Shown here: one piece after another, positions 11,331 to 22,807 of the stretch | Layout: every line of letters starts with the position of its first letter | Position numbering within the stretch: the first letter of the stretch is position 1 | The notes under the pieces: generated by a model | What the model saw: only the letters and a program-made list of their open reading frames with translations | Told to the model about the DNA's origin: nothing | Database searches by the model: none | Program-made: the position numbers and the translations under genes | Source: Tupaia tana | Taxonomy: Eukaryota; Chordata; Mammalia; Scandentia; Tupaiidae | Direction of reading: 5' to 3' | Length of the DNA: 64,000 bases | Assembly: GCA_026018925.1 (NCBI GenBank) | Contig: JAKSZU010000009.1 | Span: forward strand, 33,030,583 to 33,094,582

Positions 11331-11485
11331 GGGACCAGCAGGTGATATAGTGGTTAAGGTGTTGGACTCCTACATGGTCAACCACGGTTTGAGTTCCAGA
11401 CCTGGCAGCTTTCTTTCTCTCTCTTTCTCACTCTCTCTCTGGTGAGTGCATGTGTCCTACAGCAAATTTAAAAATAATAATAATG
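11331..11485 (+). mobile_element. Short-form SINE
   Basis: GGGACCAGCAGGTGATATAGTGG to CCTACAGCAAATTTAAAAATAAT. Confidence 0.85.
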
Positions 11486-11533
11486 ACTAAAATTAGACAA
11501 ATAATCATTTTTTTAAAAAGAGACAGAAATCTG

Positions 11534-11797
11534 GGGACCCGCAGATGGTGTAAGGATTACATCACTGGACTTCCACATAGTCGGCCGTGGTTTGAGTTCT
11601 GGACCCAGCAGCTTAAAACTCATATCGGGCACATGTATGTGCATGCCCAAGATCCTGCAGGAGAATGGAGGAGAAGGGATTGTGATGTGGTCATCCCCCG
11701 GGGGGGACGGTGACTTCTCGCTTTCTGTCTCTTTGTCTCTCTCTGTCTCTCCAGCCAGCGCATGTGCTCTAATAGCAAAAATCTCTCAAAAAAATAT
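11534..11797 (+). mobile_element. Long-form SINE
   Basis: GGGGACCCGCAGATGGTGTAAGG to AGCAAAAATCTCTC plus A. TSD-like AGAAATCTG lies at both ends. Confidence 0.9.
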
Positions 11798-11890
11798 AGA
11801 AATCTGAAACCCATTCTTCTCACCTCTAAATATTAATTCTTAGCTTATTGGTGAGTTAGAATTATAGATAACTATCATTACCTGAATATA

Positions 11891-11963
11891 TTGGGTCATT
11901 GGGAAAGTCACGATGAATTTTTCTATGCAACGGTGGTGCATCACAACTTTTCTGATGATCCGA
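11891..11963. mobile_element. Mariner-type miniature element (MADE-like)
   Basis: A 73-bp near-palindrome flanked by TA. The left end is TTGGGTCATTGGGAAAGTCA; the reverse-complemented right end is TCGGATCATCAGAAAAGTTG. The ends of known mariner MITEs are similar (GGGTCAT...AAAGT). It is too small to code for anything. Confidence 0.65.
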
Positions 11964-11967
11964 TATT

Positions 11968-12515
11968 TGTCAGAGTTCTCCAGCGAGACAGAAATCAATA
12001 GGACATAAATAGATATATAAGAGATTTACTGTGGGAATTGGCTCCTGTGATCATACAGTCCCAGAAGTCTTCCAATCTGCTGACTGCAAGCTAGAGAACC
12101 AGGGAAGCTGATGGTGTAACTCTCAGCCTGAGGCCAAAGACTCGAGAATGGAATTGGGGCAGAGCACTGGCTTAAGACCTAGAGTCCAGAAGGCCTAACA
12201 TGGAGCTCTAATGTCTGAGGGCAGGAGAAGATGAATGTCCCAGCTTCAGAAGAGAGAGACAATTCACCCTTCCACTAAGTTTTTTGTTCCCTCTGGGCCT
12301 TCTATGGATTGGATGATGCCACCCATGTTGGTTGAGTCTCTTTTACTCAGTCTACTGATGTGAAGGTTAATTTTTTCCAAAACACCCTGAGAAACACTCA
12401 GAAATAATGTTTTACAAGCTATCTGGGTATCCCTTAACCTTGTCAGTTTGACACATAAAAATAAATAAATAAATAAATAAATAAAAATTAAAAATTAAAA
12501 AAAAAAAAAACTAGT
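11968..12515 (+). mobile_element. Old retroelement 3' end (L1-type) with A-rich tail
   Basis: Starts near CAGAGTTCTCCAGCGAGACAG. It includes GAGATTTACTGTGGGAATTGG, TGATGGTGTAACTC, TACTCAGTCTACTGATG and GTCAGTTTGACACATAAAA, then (AAAT)n and poly-A. The pattern is that of an old mammalian interspersed repeat I have seen elsewhere. Family assignment is uncertain. Confidence 0.6.
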
Positions 12516-12568
12516 CTAGAAGGAATAGCTAAAGATAGCCAGGAAATCTATTAGAATCCCAAAGTTGA

Positions 12569-12820
12569 GGGACCAGCAGTTAGCGTAATGGCTACGTCTC
12601 TGGGCTCCCATGTAGTAGACTGCAGTTTGAGTCCTGGACCCGGTGGCTCAAACTCACAGCAAGTGCATGTATGTGTGTATCCAAGATTCCAAGAGGAGAA
12701 CGGAGGGGAAGGGATTGCGGTGTGACCATCCCCTCTGGAGGGTGATTTCTCACTTTCAGTCTCTCTCTCTGTCTTTCTGTCGAGCATACACGCCCTATGG
12801 CAAAAAAGAAAAAGAAAAAA
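12569..12820 (+). mobile_element. Long-form SINE
   Basis: GGGACCAGCAGTTAGCGTAATGG to CCCTATGGCAAAAAAGAAAAAG. Confidence 0.92.
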
Positions 12821-13057
12821 GAGTCCAGAAGTTGAATAACCATTCTTCATACCCTTGATTCTTATCTCTTATGGGAATAAAGACTTAGAACTATAACTAA
12901 CTACTGGTAACCAAGTTACTAGTTAACTACAGGTAACTCGTTGAAGCCAGGAAGAGGAAGTCACAATCCCCTCAACAGGTAATTCTTTTATTTTTAAACA
13001 TTAAGCAATTTATTCAGGAAATCAGTATGCCAGTTTTATTTAATCTTGCTTTAAACA

Positions 13058-13299
13058 TTTTTAAAGTTTTTCTTATAGGGTGTGTGCACTCACCAGAGAG
13101 GGCAGGGAGAGAGAAAGTGAAAAATAGCACCTCAGGAGGATGGTCATGCTATAATCCCTTCTTCTTCATTTACCTCTCAGGATTTGGGGCATCCACAAAT
13201 ATACCCAGCGTGATTTTTCAAGCCACTGGGTTCGAGACGCAAACCGCATAGTCAGTCATGTGGGATCCAGCTGCCTTACCTCCACCCTAGTTGCTAGTT
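13058..13299 (-). mobile_element. Long-form SINE, minus strand, old
   Basis: AAAGTTTTTCTTATAGGGTGTGTGC to CCCTAGTTGCTAGTTC. Confidence 0.75.
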
Positions 13300-13462
13300 C
13301 TCAACTGGGAATTCTGAATTCTCATTGAAATAATGAACTAGTAACATGGATAATTAGTAGTAAGCAGGTAACTAGTTTACCAGATATCTAGAAAGACAGT
13401 TTGCATCTGAGAAGCTCAAAATCCTTCTTCTTAAGTCTCAAATCTTATTTTACTTTATTGCT

Positions 13463-13686
13463 TTTTTAGTTTGCTATAGTGTGTGTGTGCAGTCACGGAA
13501 GAAAGACGGGAAAATGAGAAATCACCCCCACAGGATATGGCTGTGCCACAATCCCTTTTCTTCTCAGGATTTTGGGCACGCACACATACACACACTGAGT
13601 GTGTTTTTCAAGCTGCTGGGTCTGGGATTTGAACAGTCATCCATGTGGAATTCAGCTCCCTTAACCCATGCCCCCTGCTGGCTCCA
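13463..13686 (-). mobile_element. Long-form SINE, minus strand, old
   Basis: TTTTTTAGTTTGCTATAGTG to CCCCCTGCTGGCTCC. Confidence 0.78.
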
Positions 13687-13768
13687 GAAGAATATTTTTC
13701 ATCTTCCTATCTTACCTGCAATAATCATTTTCATTATCTCCAGTTATCAGTTATCTCTAGGTAACTGG

Positions 13769-13883
13769 GTTTTTTTCATTGCCAAAGAGTACATGCACTT
13801 CTGAGAGGGCGATAGAAAACACCCCCCACCCCATGGGGCAAACCTTTTTCCTCTATTTCTCCACCCATCAAGATTTGGGGAAT

Positions 13884-13918
<35 letters not shown>

Positions 13919-14024
13919 CAGCATGTTTTTCAACGCTTTAGGCCAGGATTTGAACAAAAGTCAGCTATGTGGGATCTGGCACCCAATGCATGTAACTTAG
14001 CCACTGTGCTACAGGGCTGACCCT
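13769..14024 (-). mobile_element. Long-form SINE, minus strand, with a CA microsatellite
   Basis: GGTTTTTTTCATTGCCAAAGAG to CTACAGGGCTGACCC. About 16 CA units at 13884-13915 grew from the GCACACGC block. Confidence 0.75.
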
Positions 14025-14035
14025 GTATCTAGGGG

Positions 14036-14297
14036 TTTTTTGTGTGTTTTATTTTTTGCTACAGGGTGCATGCGCTCACCAGAAAGACAGAGAGAGACAG
14101 AGAGATAGAAAGCGAGAAATCACCCCCTCAGGGAGGAATTCTTCTGTATATTCAATCCCTTCTCCATTCTCCTCTCCGGATCTTGGGCATGTGCGCACAT
14201 GTTCCTGGCATGAGTTAAGCCACCGGGTCCTGGACTCGAACCGCGGTCAGCAACATGGGAGTTCAGTGACATAGACATTATGCTAACTGCTGGTCCC
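14036..14297 (-). mobile_element. Long-form SINE, minus strand
   Basis: TTTTTGCTACAGGGTGCATGCG to CTAACTGCTGGTCCC. Confidence 0.9.
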
Positions 14298-16038
14298 TGT
14301 AGGTTTTTAGGTACTAATGCTTATCTATCATTCTAGGCAAAATTCCAACAAGGAACAGTACAATATGACTATGTTTTCCACCTTCTAGGATTCAAATACT
14401 TGTTTTAATTATCACCAGCTACATCTAGTTAAATATTGAAATACACATGACCAAATATCTATAGTCATAACTCATTATTACAATAGGAAATAAGAAGTTA
14501 GAGTGGTGAATCATGATTTTTCAACTTCATGACTTGAAATACTTTCTAGTTATTTCTAGTTGAATCTATTTCACTACCAACATAGGTACCGCCAGATATC
14601 TGTAATACAAACTCATTATTGCACCCAAAAAGTACGAGTTTGGATTTGGGCAGGCTGTGTTTTCAAACATTCATTTTTTTCTCAGTTTCTCCAATTGTCT
14701 CCAGTTCAGTGGTTATCTGGGTACTGGTAGTTACACAGAACTAACTCACTATGCTAACAATAAACGAAAAGTTACTTATAAGAAGAATGTTTTCTTGGCA
14801 TCTGGTTTCATTTATATACTGATAACTATATACAATTAACTAGTTTCAGGAGTACAGGCAGTTATCTATAGAACAACTCATTATCCCAACAATAGCTATG
14901 ACTATAATGTTGAAAAGAATATGTACTCAACTTCCTGGAGTGATCTGCTTTTCTTCAGCAAGTAGAGAATTTAGAATCCAGAAGAACGTGATTATTGATT
15001 TCCTGTCTTCAACCAGTTATTCTTGTTATCACTGGTTATTTCTAGTTATTTCTAGGTAAGTAATTACAAACACACAATTGAATGTCTATGGCAGTAGCTA
15101 ATTATTCCAACCACAAAGAGAATGTATAGCTGATGAGGCTGTGTTGTTTTTTTAGATTCCCAGCTTCAATGAGTTATCCTACTCGTGTTTAGTTATCTAT
15201 AGTCAACCTAATGCCTATTCATTACTGGTTGTTTGTAGTAATAACACATCCAAAAAAGTTTTAGAAAAGAGCATTATGTGTTTTTTGGTTTGGGGCAGCA
15301 AGTCGTTTTCCAGTTATTTCTAGTTACCTCTAGTGAATGTTGGCTTATGTACCACGAGTTATCTACCTCCCCAATACCTTGCTTCAAGAAGAAAGCCAGC
15401 TGGGGTGGGATGGCCGTGATATGGCACTCTGTGATGCTGAGGCCACAGGAAAGGGTCCTGGGTTCACAGCCCAAGGTCTCTCTGTACACTCAGGATGCAC
15501 GAGCACCCATGATCCTGTCACTGAGACGGGGTGGATCACAGCGTGAAGACTCTTTCTCCCTCTCACAAGAAATAAATGTAAACTTTTTAGAAAAAGGAGA
15601 AATAATTGCTCTTGAGGGGGAAAAAATGTGTTTTTCAACATCCTGGCTTTAATTAGTTTTCTAGTTATTTCAATTATTTCTAGATAAATAGTTACCTGAG
15701 TGACACCAGTGGTCTATGTTACTAACACATTACTTCACCTAGAAATAAGAAGTGATATTGAGAAAAATGTGTTCCTGTTTTCAATTAGTCATTCAGATTC
15801 TATCTAGTTATCTCTATATAAAACTGACCTTAGTATTCCAGCTATTTATACCACTATCTCCACATTCCAAAAAGAAATAAAAACAGACATTTTAGAGACC
15901 TAAAAAAGCATGTATTTTTCAGCTTTAGGGCACTAAGTCATTTCCCAGCTAATTATAGTTATCGCTAGTTAAATATTTAGATAGTTACCACTGGTTATCT
16001 ATAGTTCCAATATCTTACATCAAGAAGAAATAAATTTT
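14298..16038. repeat. Longest mostly uninterrupted part of the 135-bp tandem array
   Basis: The anchor AACTCATTAT or its variants recur near 14467, 14605, 14745, 14873, 15095, 15240, 15375, 15720, 15850 and 16010. Spacing is about 128-160 bp once the SINE at 15393-15592 is removed, with one longer gap. Between anchors the order of blocks is conserved. Confidence 0.8.
15393..15592 (+). mobile_element. Variant SINE
   Basis: AGCTGGGGTGGGATGGCCGTGA, a B-box-like GGGTTCACAGCCC, and an end CTCTCACAAGAAATAAATG. It belongs to the same variant group as 705-945, 976-1205 and 38452-38672. Confidence 0.5.
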
Positions 16039-16039
16039 G

Positions 16040-16291
16040 AGAACCAGCAGTTAGCGTAATGGCTATGTCGCTGGACTCCCACGTAGTGGACCGCGGTTCA
16101 CATCTCGGACCCGGTGGCTTACAACTCACGCCAGGCGCGTGTGCGTACGTGCCCAAGATCCCGAGAGGAGAATGGAGGAGAAGGGATTGCGGCGTGACCA
16201 TCCCCCCTGGGGGGTGATTTCTCGCTTTCTGTCTCTATGTCTCTCTCTGTCTGTCTGGCGAGCACATGCGCCCTATAGCAAAAAACCTCTC

Positions 16292-16329
<38 letters not shown>

Positions 16330-16330
16330 A
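16040..16330 (+). mobile_element. Long-form SINE, young
   Basis: GAACCAGCAGTTAGCGTAATGG, full CpG-rich body, run of about 35 A. AAGAAATAAATTT flanks both sides (TSD). Confidence 0.95.
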
Positions 16331-16598
16331 GAAGAAGAAATAAATTTAGAATTAAGAAGAACGTGTTTTGCAACATCCTAACCTCAAGTTTTTCTAGTTA
16401 TTTCCGGTATCTCTAGATAAGTATTCAGGTACCACACATTATCTAAATTACTAACATGTTTTCTAAAAAAAAAAAAAAAAAAAGAAAACTATAAAGTTGG
16501 ATTTGAGAAATGCGTGTTCAACAGTATCTTGTCTTGTTTTTTCTATTCAAAAGTGTGTCAGGATTTTTCCCACAACCCAATAGTTGTACTTCATTTTC

Positions 16599-16846
16599 TT
16601 TTTTTTTTTTTTAAAGGTTTCTGCTATAGGGCGTGTGTACTCGCCAGAAAGACAGAGAGAGACAGAAAGCGAGAAATCACCCCCAGGGGGGATGGCCACG
16701 CCGCAATCCCTTCTCCTCCATTTTCCTCTCGGGATCTTGGGCACGCACGCACACACGCCCGGTGTGAGTTTAAGCTACCGGGTCCGGGACTCGAACCGCA
16801 GTCAACTACATGGGAGTCCAGCGACATAGCCATTACTGCTGGTCCC
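16599..16846 (-). mobile_element. Long-form SINE, minus strand
   Basis: Poly-T then GCTATAGGGCGTGTGTACTCGCC to ATTACTGCTGGTCCC. GTTGTACTTCATTTTCT lies on both sides (TSD). Confidence 0.95.
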
Positions 16847-16899
16847 AGTTGTACTTCATTTTCTGTACTTAAGTCTTACTTCAGCAATAAGCATAGGTG

Positions 16900-17260
16900 G
16901 TTACAACACCATTTCCACATAACAGAAGATAGAAATACTCAGATATAAGATTGGAGGACATGAAAGCAGTGAAAATAGTATGAACACTGGAGACAGTGCG
17001 GAAGAAGGGTAGGAGAGGGGAAGAGTGTAGGGAAGGAAATCAGGGAGAAAAAAATATTGAGGCAAGACATTTGTGGGACACAGAAATGGTTTATTACTTG
17101 TGGATGATAACGTGTATAGTATTCTCAACTGGACTGGTCTGAGGTGTATTTCAAGTTGGGTAATTTCTCTACAATTCGCTCTACAAGCCAAATGATGTAT
17201 AACAATTGTTTAAAAAATAAGAAAAATAATAAAGCATGCTAAAATAATAATAATAAAAAA
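16900..17260. repeat. Unclassified repeat fragment with a relative at about 37.1 kb
   Basis: GAACACTGGAGACAGTGCGG, a purine-rich stretch and an A-rich end. A similar sequence (TACTAGAGACAGTGTGGGAG) is at 37150-37330. Possibly a retroelement 3' end. Confidence 0.45.
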
Positions 17261-17391
17261 AGAAATATTTAGATGTGAGAAGAATGGGTTTTTCAAAATT
17301 CGAAATTCAGCTAATTACATCGAGTTATCACTGGTAACATAACTACCTAGGTGTGACATTAATTCAACAAGATATAAGAATTTAAATGTGG

Positions 17392-17655
17392 GGACCAGCA
17401 GTTAGTGTAATGGCTATGTCGCTGGACTCCCATGTAGTCGACCACGGTTCAAGTCCCGGACCCAGTGGCTTAAAACTCATGCCAGGCGCGTGTGAGTGCG
17501 TGCCCAAGATCCCGAGAGGAGAACGGAGGAGAAGGGATTGCGGCGTGGCCATCCCCCCTGGGGGGTGATTTCTCGCTTTCTGTCTCTCTGTCTCTCTCTG
17601 TCTTTCTGGCGAGCACACGCACCCTATAGCAAAAAACCTCTAAAAGAAAAAAAAA
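17392..17655 (+). mobile_element. Long-form SINE, young
   Basis: GGGGACCAGCAGTTAGTGTAATGG to CCCTATAGCAAAAAACCTCTA. TSD of about 10 bp (ATTTAAATGTG / ATTCAAATGTG). Confidence 0.94.
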
Positions 17656-17774
17656 ATTCAAATGTGAGAAAAAAAATGTTTTCTATTTTCTGGTCTCAAG
17701 CCATGACTGATTTATCTCTCTGGTTTAGTAGTTAACCTAGTTATTAGCAGTTATCTCTAGTATTAATTCATTTT

Positions 17775-17963
17775 TTGAAGAATTATTTATCTTAATTCCA
17801 CTTATTATTATTTAATTTGACCAGAGAGAGAGAGAGAGATAGAGACAGAGACGGAGATAGAGAAAGGGAGAGGGAGAAAGCAAGCCACCAGGTCTGGGAC
17901 TTGAATCGCAGTTGGACTTATGGGAATCCAGCGTCATTAGCCACCACGCCACCTGCCGGCCCT
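17775..17963 (-). mobile_element. Short-form SINE, minus strand
   Basis: AAGAATTATTTATC, TTTGACCAGAGAGAG to CCACCTGCCGGCCC. Flanked by TATTAATTCATTTTT (TSD). Confidence 0.92.
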
Positions 17964-18413
17964 AATATTAATTCATTTTTCAAACAAGTAAAAAGTTAAT
18001 GTGAGAAAAACATGTTTACAGTTCCCCAAATTTCTAAATCACCTCTAGTTAACTCTAATAAACTAGTTACCTATGTACTATTTAACTACAATATTAACAT
18101 TACATTCTAAGATGATATAGAACTTGGAGAAGAAAGTGCTTTTCAGCTTGGTAAATTCAACGTGTTTTTCTGGTTTTCTCTAGTTATCTCTAGTTTAAAG
18201 GTTACCCAAAAAAATAAAAAAATAAAAAATAAAGGTTACCCAGATTTCACTTAATATTTCTTCGGTTCACTCATTATTCCACAAGAAAATAAGAATATAG
18301 ATATGAGATGATCATGATTTTCAGCTTCCTGTGTTAGGTTATTTTTGTTATTACCAGTCTTTATTTAACTAATTACAGATATCGTTACATATCTATGATC
18401 CTAACTCATTATT

Positions 18414-18596
18414 TTTTAAAAGAATTATTTATTTAATTCCATTTGTTATTATTATTATTTTTTATTTGACCAGACAGAGACACAGAGAGAGAGAGAAAGG
18501 GAAAGCAAGAGAGCAAGCCGCCAGGTCCGGTACTCAAACCACGGTCGGCCATGTGGGTATCCAGCATCTTCAACCGCCATGCCACCTGCCGGCCCC
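18414..18596 (-). mobile_element. Short-form SINE, minus strand
   Basis: AAAAGAATTATTTATTTAATTCC, TTTGACCAGACAGAG to CCACCTGCCGGCCCC. Flanked by TAACTCATTATTT (TSD). Confidence 0.92.
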
Positions 18597-18761
18597 AATA
18601 ACTCATTATTTCAATAGGAAATAAAAATTTTAATTGTAGAATACTGTAGTTTTCTGTTTCCTGACTTCAACCACTATCTCTGGTTATCTCTAGGTATCTC
18701 CTACAAACTAGTTACCTAGGTCCCACAGGTCCTGTCTTGGCCTCAGATTAAGAAGGATCTG

Positions 18762-19004
18762 GGAACCAGTAGTCAGTGTAATGGCTATGTCGCTGGACTC
18801 CCACACAGTCGACCGAGGTTCGAGTCCCGAACCCGGTGGCTTAAACTCACACTGGGCGCATGTGCGAGTGTGCCCAAGATCCCGAGAGGAGAATGAAGGC
18901 GAAGGGATTGCGCAGCGTGGCCATCCCCCCAGGGGGTGATTTCTCGCTTTTTATCTCTCTGTCTGTCTGATGAGCGCACGTGCCCTATAGCAAAAACCTC
19001 TCAA

Positions 19005-19040
<36 letters not shown>

Positions 19041-19042
19041 CA
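18762..19042 (+). mobile_element. Long-form SINE with a CA-rich tail
   Basis: GGAACCAGTAGTCAGTGTAATGG to AGCAAAAACCTCTCAAAACAC, then (CA)n in place of poly-A. AGAAGGATCTG lies on both sides (TSD). Confidence 0.92.
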
Positions 19043-19294
19043 GAAGGATCTGTTTTCAAAATCACGGTTTCCACTAGGTATTCTAATATCTTTTAAGTAG
19101 TTACTTAAGTATGATACCATTATTCATCAGTAGTACTAAATCATTCTAACAAGAAAAATGAACATAGGATCTGAAAGAAACTTATTCAGTTCTAACCTCA
19201 ACTACTTATCTAGATATCTCTAGTCATCTCCATGAAACTCATACTTAGACGCCACTAAGGTACCAACATCCTATTCTAATAAGAATCAAAAGAC

Positions 19295-19515
19295 TGGGGC
19301 CAGTAGGTGACATGGTGATTAAGGATGCTGGACTCCCACATGGCTGATCGTGGTTCGAGTCCCAGACCTGGCAGCTGGCTTTCTCACTTTCCCTCTCTCT
19401 TTTATTCTGTCCCTCTCTGGTCAAATTTAAGTAAGTAAGTAAGTAAATGAATAAATAAATAAATAAATAAATGGATAAATAAAGCTAAATAAAATCATTC
19501 TTTAAAAAAAGAATC
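19295..19515 (+). mobile_element. Short-form SINE
   Basis: GGGGCCAGTAGGTGACATGG to (AAGT)n, (AAAT)n tail. AGAATCAAAAGACT lies on both sides (TSD). Confidence 0.92.
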
Positions 19516-19769
19516 AAAAAACTAACATCTGAGAGGAATTTTTGTAGCCTTCTGGCTTCAGGTATTCTGCTTTTATCTGGTTGTTTCTATTTAACTCCTA
19601 CCAAGTCCATCTAGTTATCTACAATACATTACTAACTTCACATTCCAAGAGAAGAAGGAAGAGGAAGAGGAAGGAAGGGAGGGAGGAAGAAAAAGGAAGA
19701 AGGAGAAAGAGGGAAAAAAAAGAAGAAGAATTGAGAAGAGTGTGAATCCAGCTTCCTAGATTCAGTTTC

Positions 19770-20690
19770 TCACGCAAAATTTGCCGCCGCCGCCGCCGCC
19801 GCCGGAGGTTGCTCGCTCTGCAACGCCAGCGCCGCTGCAAGCAGCTTGCCAATCTCCAGCTAAAGAAACGAGTGTAAGACCTCCATACCTGGCTACAAAA
19901 CCCACTCCCGACAGTGTGTCTTGTACTGGAGGGATGAAGCAATCTCATTGTTACAGGCCCGGTACTGTGGCTGTTGGTGAAATGAGGACGTTGTCAGAAG
20001 TCCGCTGAACTTTGGGTTCGCAAACTTCCTTCCCACCGCCTGCTGCAAGAAATTGCTCAGGACTTCTAAACAGGTCCCCGCTTCCATGGGACCAGCAGTT
20101 GGCGTAATGGCTATGCGCTGGACTTCCACGCAGTTGGAATCCCAGATCCGGTGGCTTAAACTCACGCCTGGTACGTGTGCATGCGTGCCCAAGATCCCGA
20201 GAAGGGATTGTGACGTGGCCATCCCCCCCCCCCGGGGGGGGGGGGTGATTCTGTCTCTCTCTGTCTTTCTGGCGAGCGCTGGCGCCCTATGGCAAAAAAG
20301 AAAAAAAAACAAAAAAAAAAACAAAAAAAAACAGGTCCCCGCTTCCAGAGTGCAGCTATTGGCGCTTTGCAGGAGGCAAGTGAGGCGTATCCGTATGCCT
20401 TTTTTGAAAACACGTACTTGTGTGCTATCCATGCCAAACGTGTACCAATGATGCCAAAAAACATCCAGCCAGCATGTCACATATGTGGAGAACGAGCTTG
20501 AGAATTCACTGTGATGAGAAACGTCATTCTCATTTTTTTCCTCCTCTTTTGTTATTGGTAGTTCTGAACATTAGGTATTTTCCCCCCAAGAGTCAAAAGA
20601 TACCTAAGCATATGACTGAGCGCAAAAATAGGGAGCAGAAATCAGGTACAGGTGGTTTTTCCATTTTCGTTTCTGTACTAATTTTTTAAA
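19770..20690 (+). pseudogene. H3-3AP: H3-3A (histone H3.3) processed pseudogene, 5' part
   Basis: Begins with a (CCG)n-rich 5'UTR-like stretch, then decayed H3.3 coding sequence. YRPGTVAVGEMR lies at 19954-19990. After a SINE come [16 protein letters not shown] and LCAIHAKRV, and it ends with GERA plus stop near 20501. Frameshifts and substitutions (for example in the LLIRKLPFQRL region) kill the frame. The AT-rich 3'UTR follows (GGTAGTTCTGAACATTAGG) and stops abruptly near 20690. It resumes at 27297 after an inserted SDHD retrocopy. Intronless, so a retrocopy. It sits inside the 135-bp array. Confidence 0.9.
20087..20330 (+). mobile_element. Long-form SINE inside the H3-3A pseudogene, with TSD
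   Basis: A 17-bp repeat, ACAGGTCCCCGCTTCCA, at 20070-20086 and 20331-20347. The SINE has a C10/G-rich hairpin at 20226-20246. Confidence 0.95.
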
Positions 20691-20860
20691 AGAATTTTTT
20701 AAATTGTTATTTATTATCATTCTTCAATTTGTCCAGAGATAGACAGAGCTAGAGACAGAGAGAGGGAGAGTGAGAAAGCAAGCTGCCAGGTCTGAGACTT
20801 GAACCGTAATTGGCCCTGTGGGGGTCCAGCACCCCAACCACCACACCATCTGCTGGCCCA
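20688..20860 (-). mobile_element. Short-form SINE, minus strand
   Basis: AAAAGAATTTTTTAAATTG, TTTGTCCAGAGATAGACAG to CCATCTGCTGGCCC. It lies at the left junction between the H3-3A and SDHD retrocopies. Confidence 0.88.
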
Positions 20861-21404
20861 CTGTGTTCATTTTTTTTTAAATGTAGAATACATTTTTATT
20901 ATACAATATTTTATTTAAAAAACATTTTCTAGAATATATTTCCACATTAGGGATTCCCATTGTGGGAAAATAACAATTTACTTTTTATAATCTTATATTT
21001 ATGGGTAGATTATTTTAGGACAAGTGTGCATTTGAACATTAAGTCTCAGTTCTGAATTTGTGATATTTTGATATGTCTCTAAGGTGGACCTCTTCCCTAA
21101 ATGAACTTCTCTATATTCAGAATCTCTCTTAAGATTTTCTTCATAAGATGGAGAAATTCTTCCTGTGTAGTATTAGCATTCCATCCTTTTAAAGTTTCCA
21201 TAGGATAGATAACCATCAGTAGCTGGTATTGACTGAGCAGTAGGGGAAGTTTCCAAAAATTAAACACTGTCTAATTTTCTGCAAAGTCTTTACTCAAAAC
21301 TTAATAGTCTTTCCCTTTGTCCATTATTCCCAGGACAAATGTAGAACTTTGTTTTGTTTATATTTTTTTTGTAAAGGACAGATATCTTTTTAAAAAGAAA
21401 AAAA

Positions 21405-21528
21405 AAAGAAACATTTATTTGTTTGCTGTGATTTTAAAGCTGCCAGGTCTGGGATGTGAATAAGACTCAAACCATGGTCACCCATATGGGAATCCAGCAC
21501 CTTAACCACCACGCCACCTGCTGGCCCC
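21405..21528 (-). mobile_element. SINE fragment, minus strand
   Basis: GATTTTAAAGCTGCCAGGTCTGGG to CACCTGCTGGCCCCC. The left part is truncated. Confidence 0.75.
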
Positions 21529-21896
21529 CAAATGTAGAACTTTAGTCATGTCTTGATAGTAATAAAGCTGCATTCTCCTTAAGAGATTAATAAATTAAAA
21601 GCAAAAGCTCACGTATAATTTTAATTGTACTATGAGTCTTATGAGAAGTTTGGAGACAACTCTATTAACTCACCAGAATACAGAACTCGGTCTCAACATT
21701 TCTGGATACTTTTCAAACCTTGCCTTCAATCATTCAATTTTGAAAATAATCATGTGATTAGGAGAAGAAACCTGTCCACCAATGAACTTAACTGTTATTT
21801 CCTCTTTATTGTGAGCTGACTAGCATAATAGAGCAAGGCAAAGAGGCATACAGTAGATTCTTTTTTTTTTTTTTTTTTTAGAAATTTTTGCTATAG

Positions 21897-22090
21897 GGGC
21901 CGGCAGGTGGTATGGTGGTTGGAGATGCTGAACTCCCACATGGCCAACCACAATTTGAGTCCCAGACCTGGTGACTTGCTTTCTTACTTTCCCTTTCTCT
22001 CTCTTTCTGTCTCTGTGTGATCAAATTAAAAAATAATAATAACAAATAGAATTAATTAAATAAATGGTTTTTTAAACATGTTTAAAAAAA
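21897..22090 (+). mobile_element. Short-form SINE nested in the minus-strand SINE
   Basis: GGGGCCGGCAGGTGGTATGG, CT-rich stretch, TCAAATTAAAAAATAATAAT tail. Confidence 0.9.
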
Positions 22091-22094
22091 TAAC

Positions 22095-22395
22095 AGGACC
22101 AGCAGTTGATGTAATGGTTATGTCACTGGACTCCCATGTAGCTGACTGCAGTTTGAGTCCTTGACCGGTGGCTTAAACTCACGCTGGGCGCGTGCATATG
22201 CATGGCCAAGATCCCGAGAGGAGAATGGAAAAGAAAGGATTGCAGCGTGGCCATTGCCCCTGGGGGGTGATTTCTCACTTTCTTCTCTCTGTCTCTCTCT
22301 GCTTTTCTGGTGAGTGCATGCGTCCTATAGCAAAAACCTCTCTGAAAAAAATAAATGAATAAAATTCTATAAATAAATAAAAATGTTTTTAAAAA
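22095..22395 (+). mobile_element. Long-form SINE, tandem to the previous copy
   Basis: AGGACCAGCAGTTGATGTAATGG to CTATAGCAAAAACCTCTC, A/T-rich tail to about 22395. Confidence 0.9.
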
Positions 22396-22807
22396 AGAAA
22401 TTTTTGCTATAACGCACATGTGCTCGCTGGAGAAGCAGAAAGAGACAAACAGAGAGAAAATGAGAAATTACCCCCCCTAGTGGGGATGGCCATACCACAG
22501 TTCCTTCTCCTCCATTCCCCTCTCAGGACTTGGGGCAGGTAGGCACTTGTACCCAGCCTGAGTTTCAAGCCTCCAGGTCCAGGACTTGAACTGCAATCAG
22601 TCACATGAGAGTCTAGTTCCCCACCACTACACCACCTGCTGGCTCCCGTCAATTCTTACGACATGACATCGATTTAAAAAAAAAAAAAAAAAGTCAGCAC
22701 TTCCACTGCATGGCAACAGCTTTGCAGATGCCCATATCATGATAGTTGAAATAAGAAAGCCCAGCAAAGGTTAAAGCTGAGAGTGCCAACAGGACTACCT
22801 TGGCAGC

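Larger units (their letters stand above)
21860..22647 (-). mobile_element. Long-form SINE, minus strand, split by two later SINEs
   Basis: Poly-T and AGAAATTTTTGCTATA at 21880-21895. The same 16 bases recur at 22396-22411, where the element continues to CCACCTGCTGGCTCC (22647). The duplicated 16 bases are the target site of the inserted pair. Confidence 0.88.
20862..22807 (-). pseudogene. SDHDP: SDHD processed pseudogene, 3' part (end of CDS and probable 3'UTR)
   Basis: Read on the minus strand from the provirus junction (22807) leftward, the frame gives [19 protein letters not shown] then MGICKAVAM. It ends at a stop at 22694-22696. This is the C-terminal membrane part of succinate dehydrogenase subunit D (CybS). 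Leftward lies about 0.9 kb of AT-rich sequence broken by SINEs (21405-21528 and 21860-22647), presumed 3'UTR. TTTTTATT-type reversed polyadenylation-like sequence is near 20890. The retrocopy interrupts the H3-3A pseudogene and is interrupted by the provirus. UTR identity is inferred from position and length. Confidence 0.8.

Noticed and set aside
19893..20480. 195-codon minus-strand frame over the H3-3A copy
   Set aside because: Antisense of the H3-3A retrocopy and a SINE; the sense strand explains the conservation.
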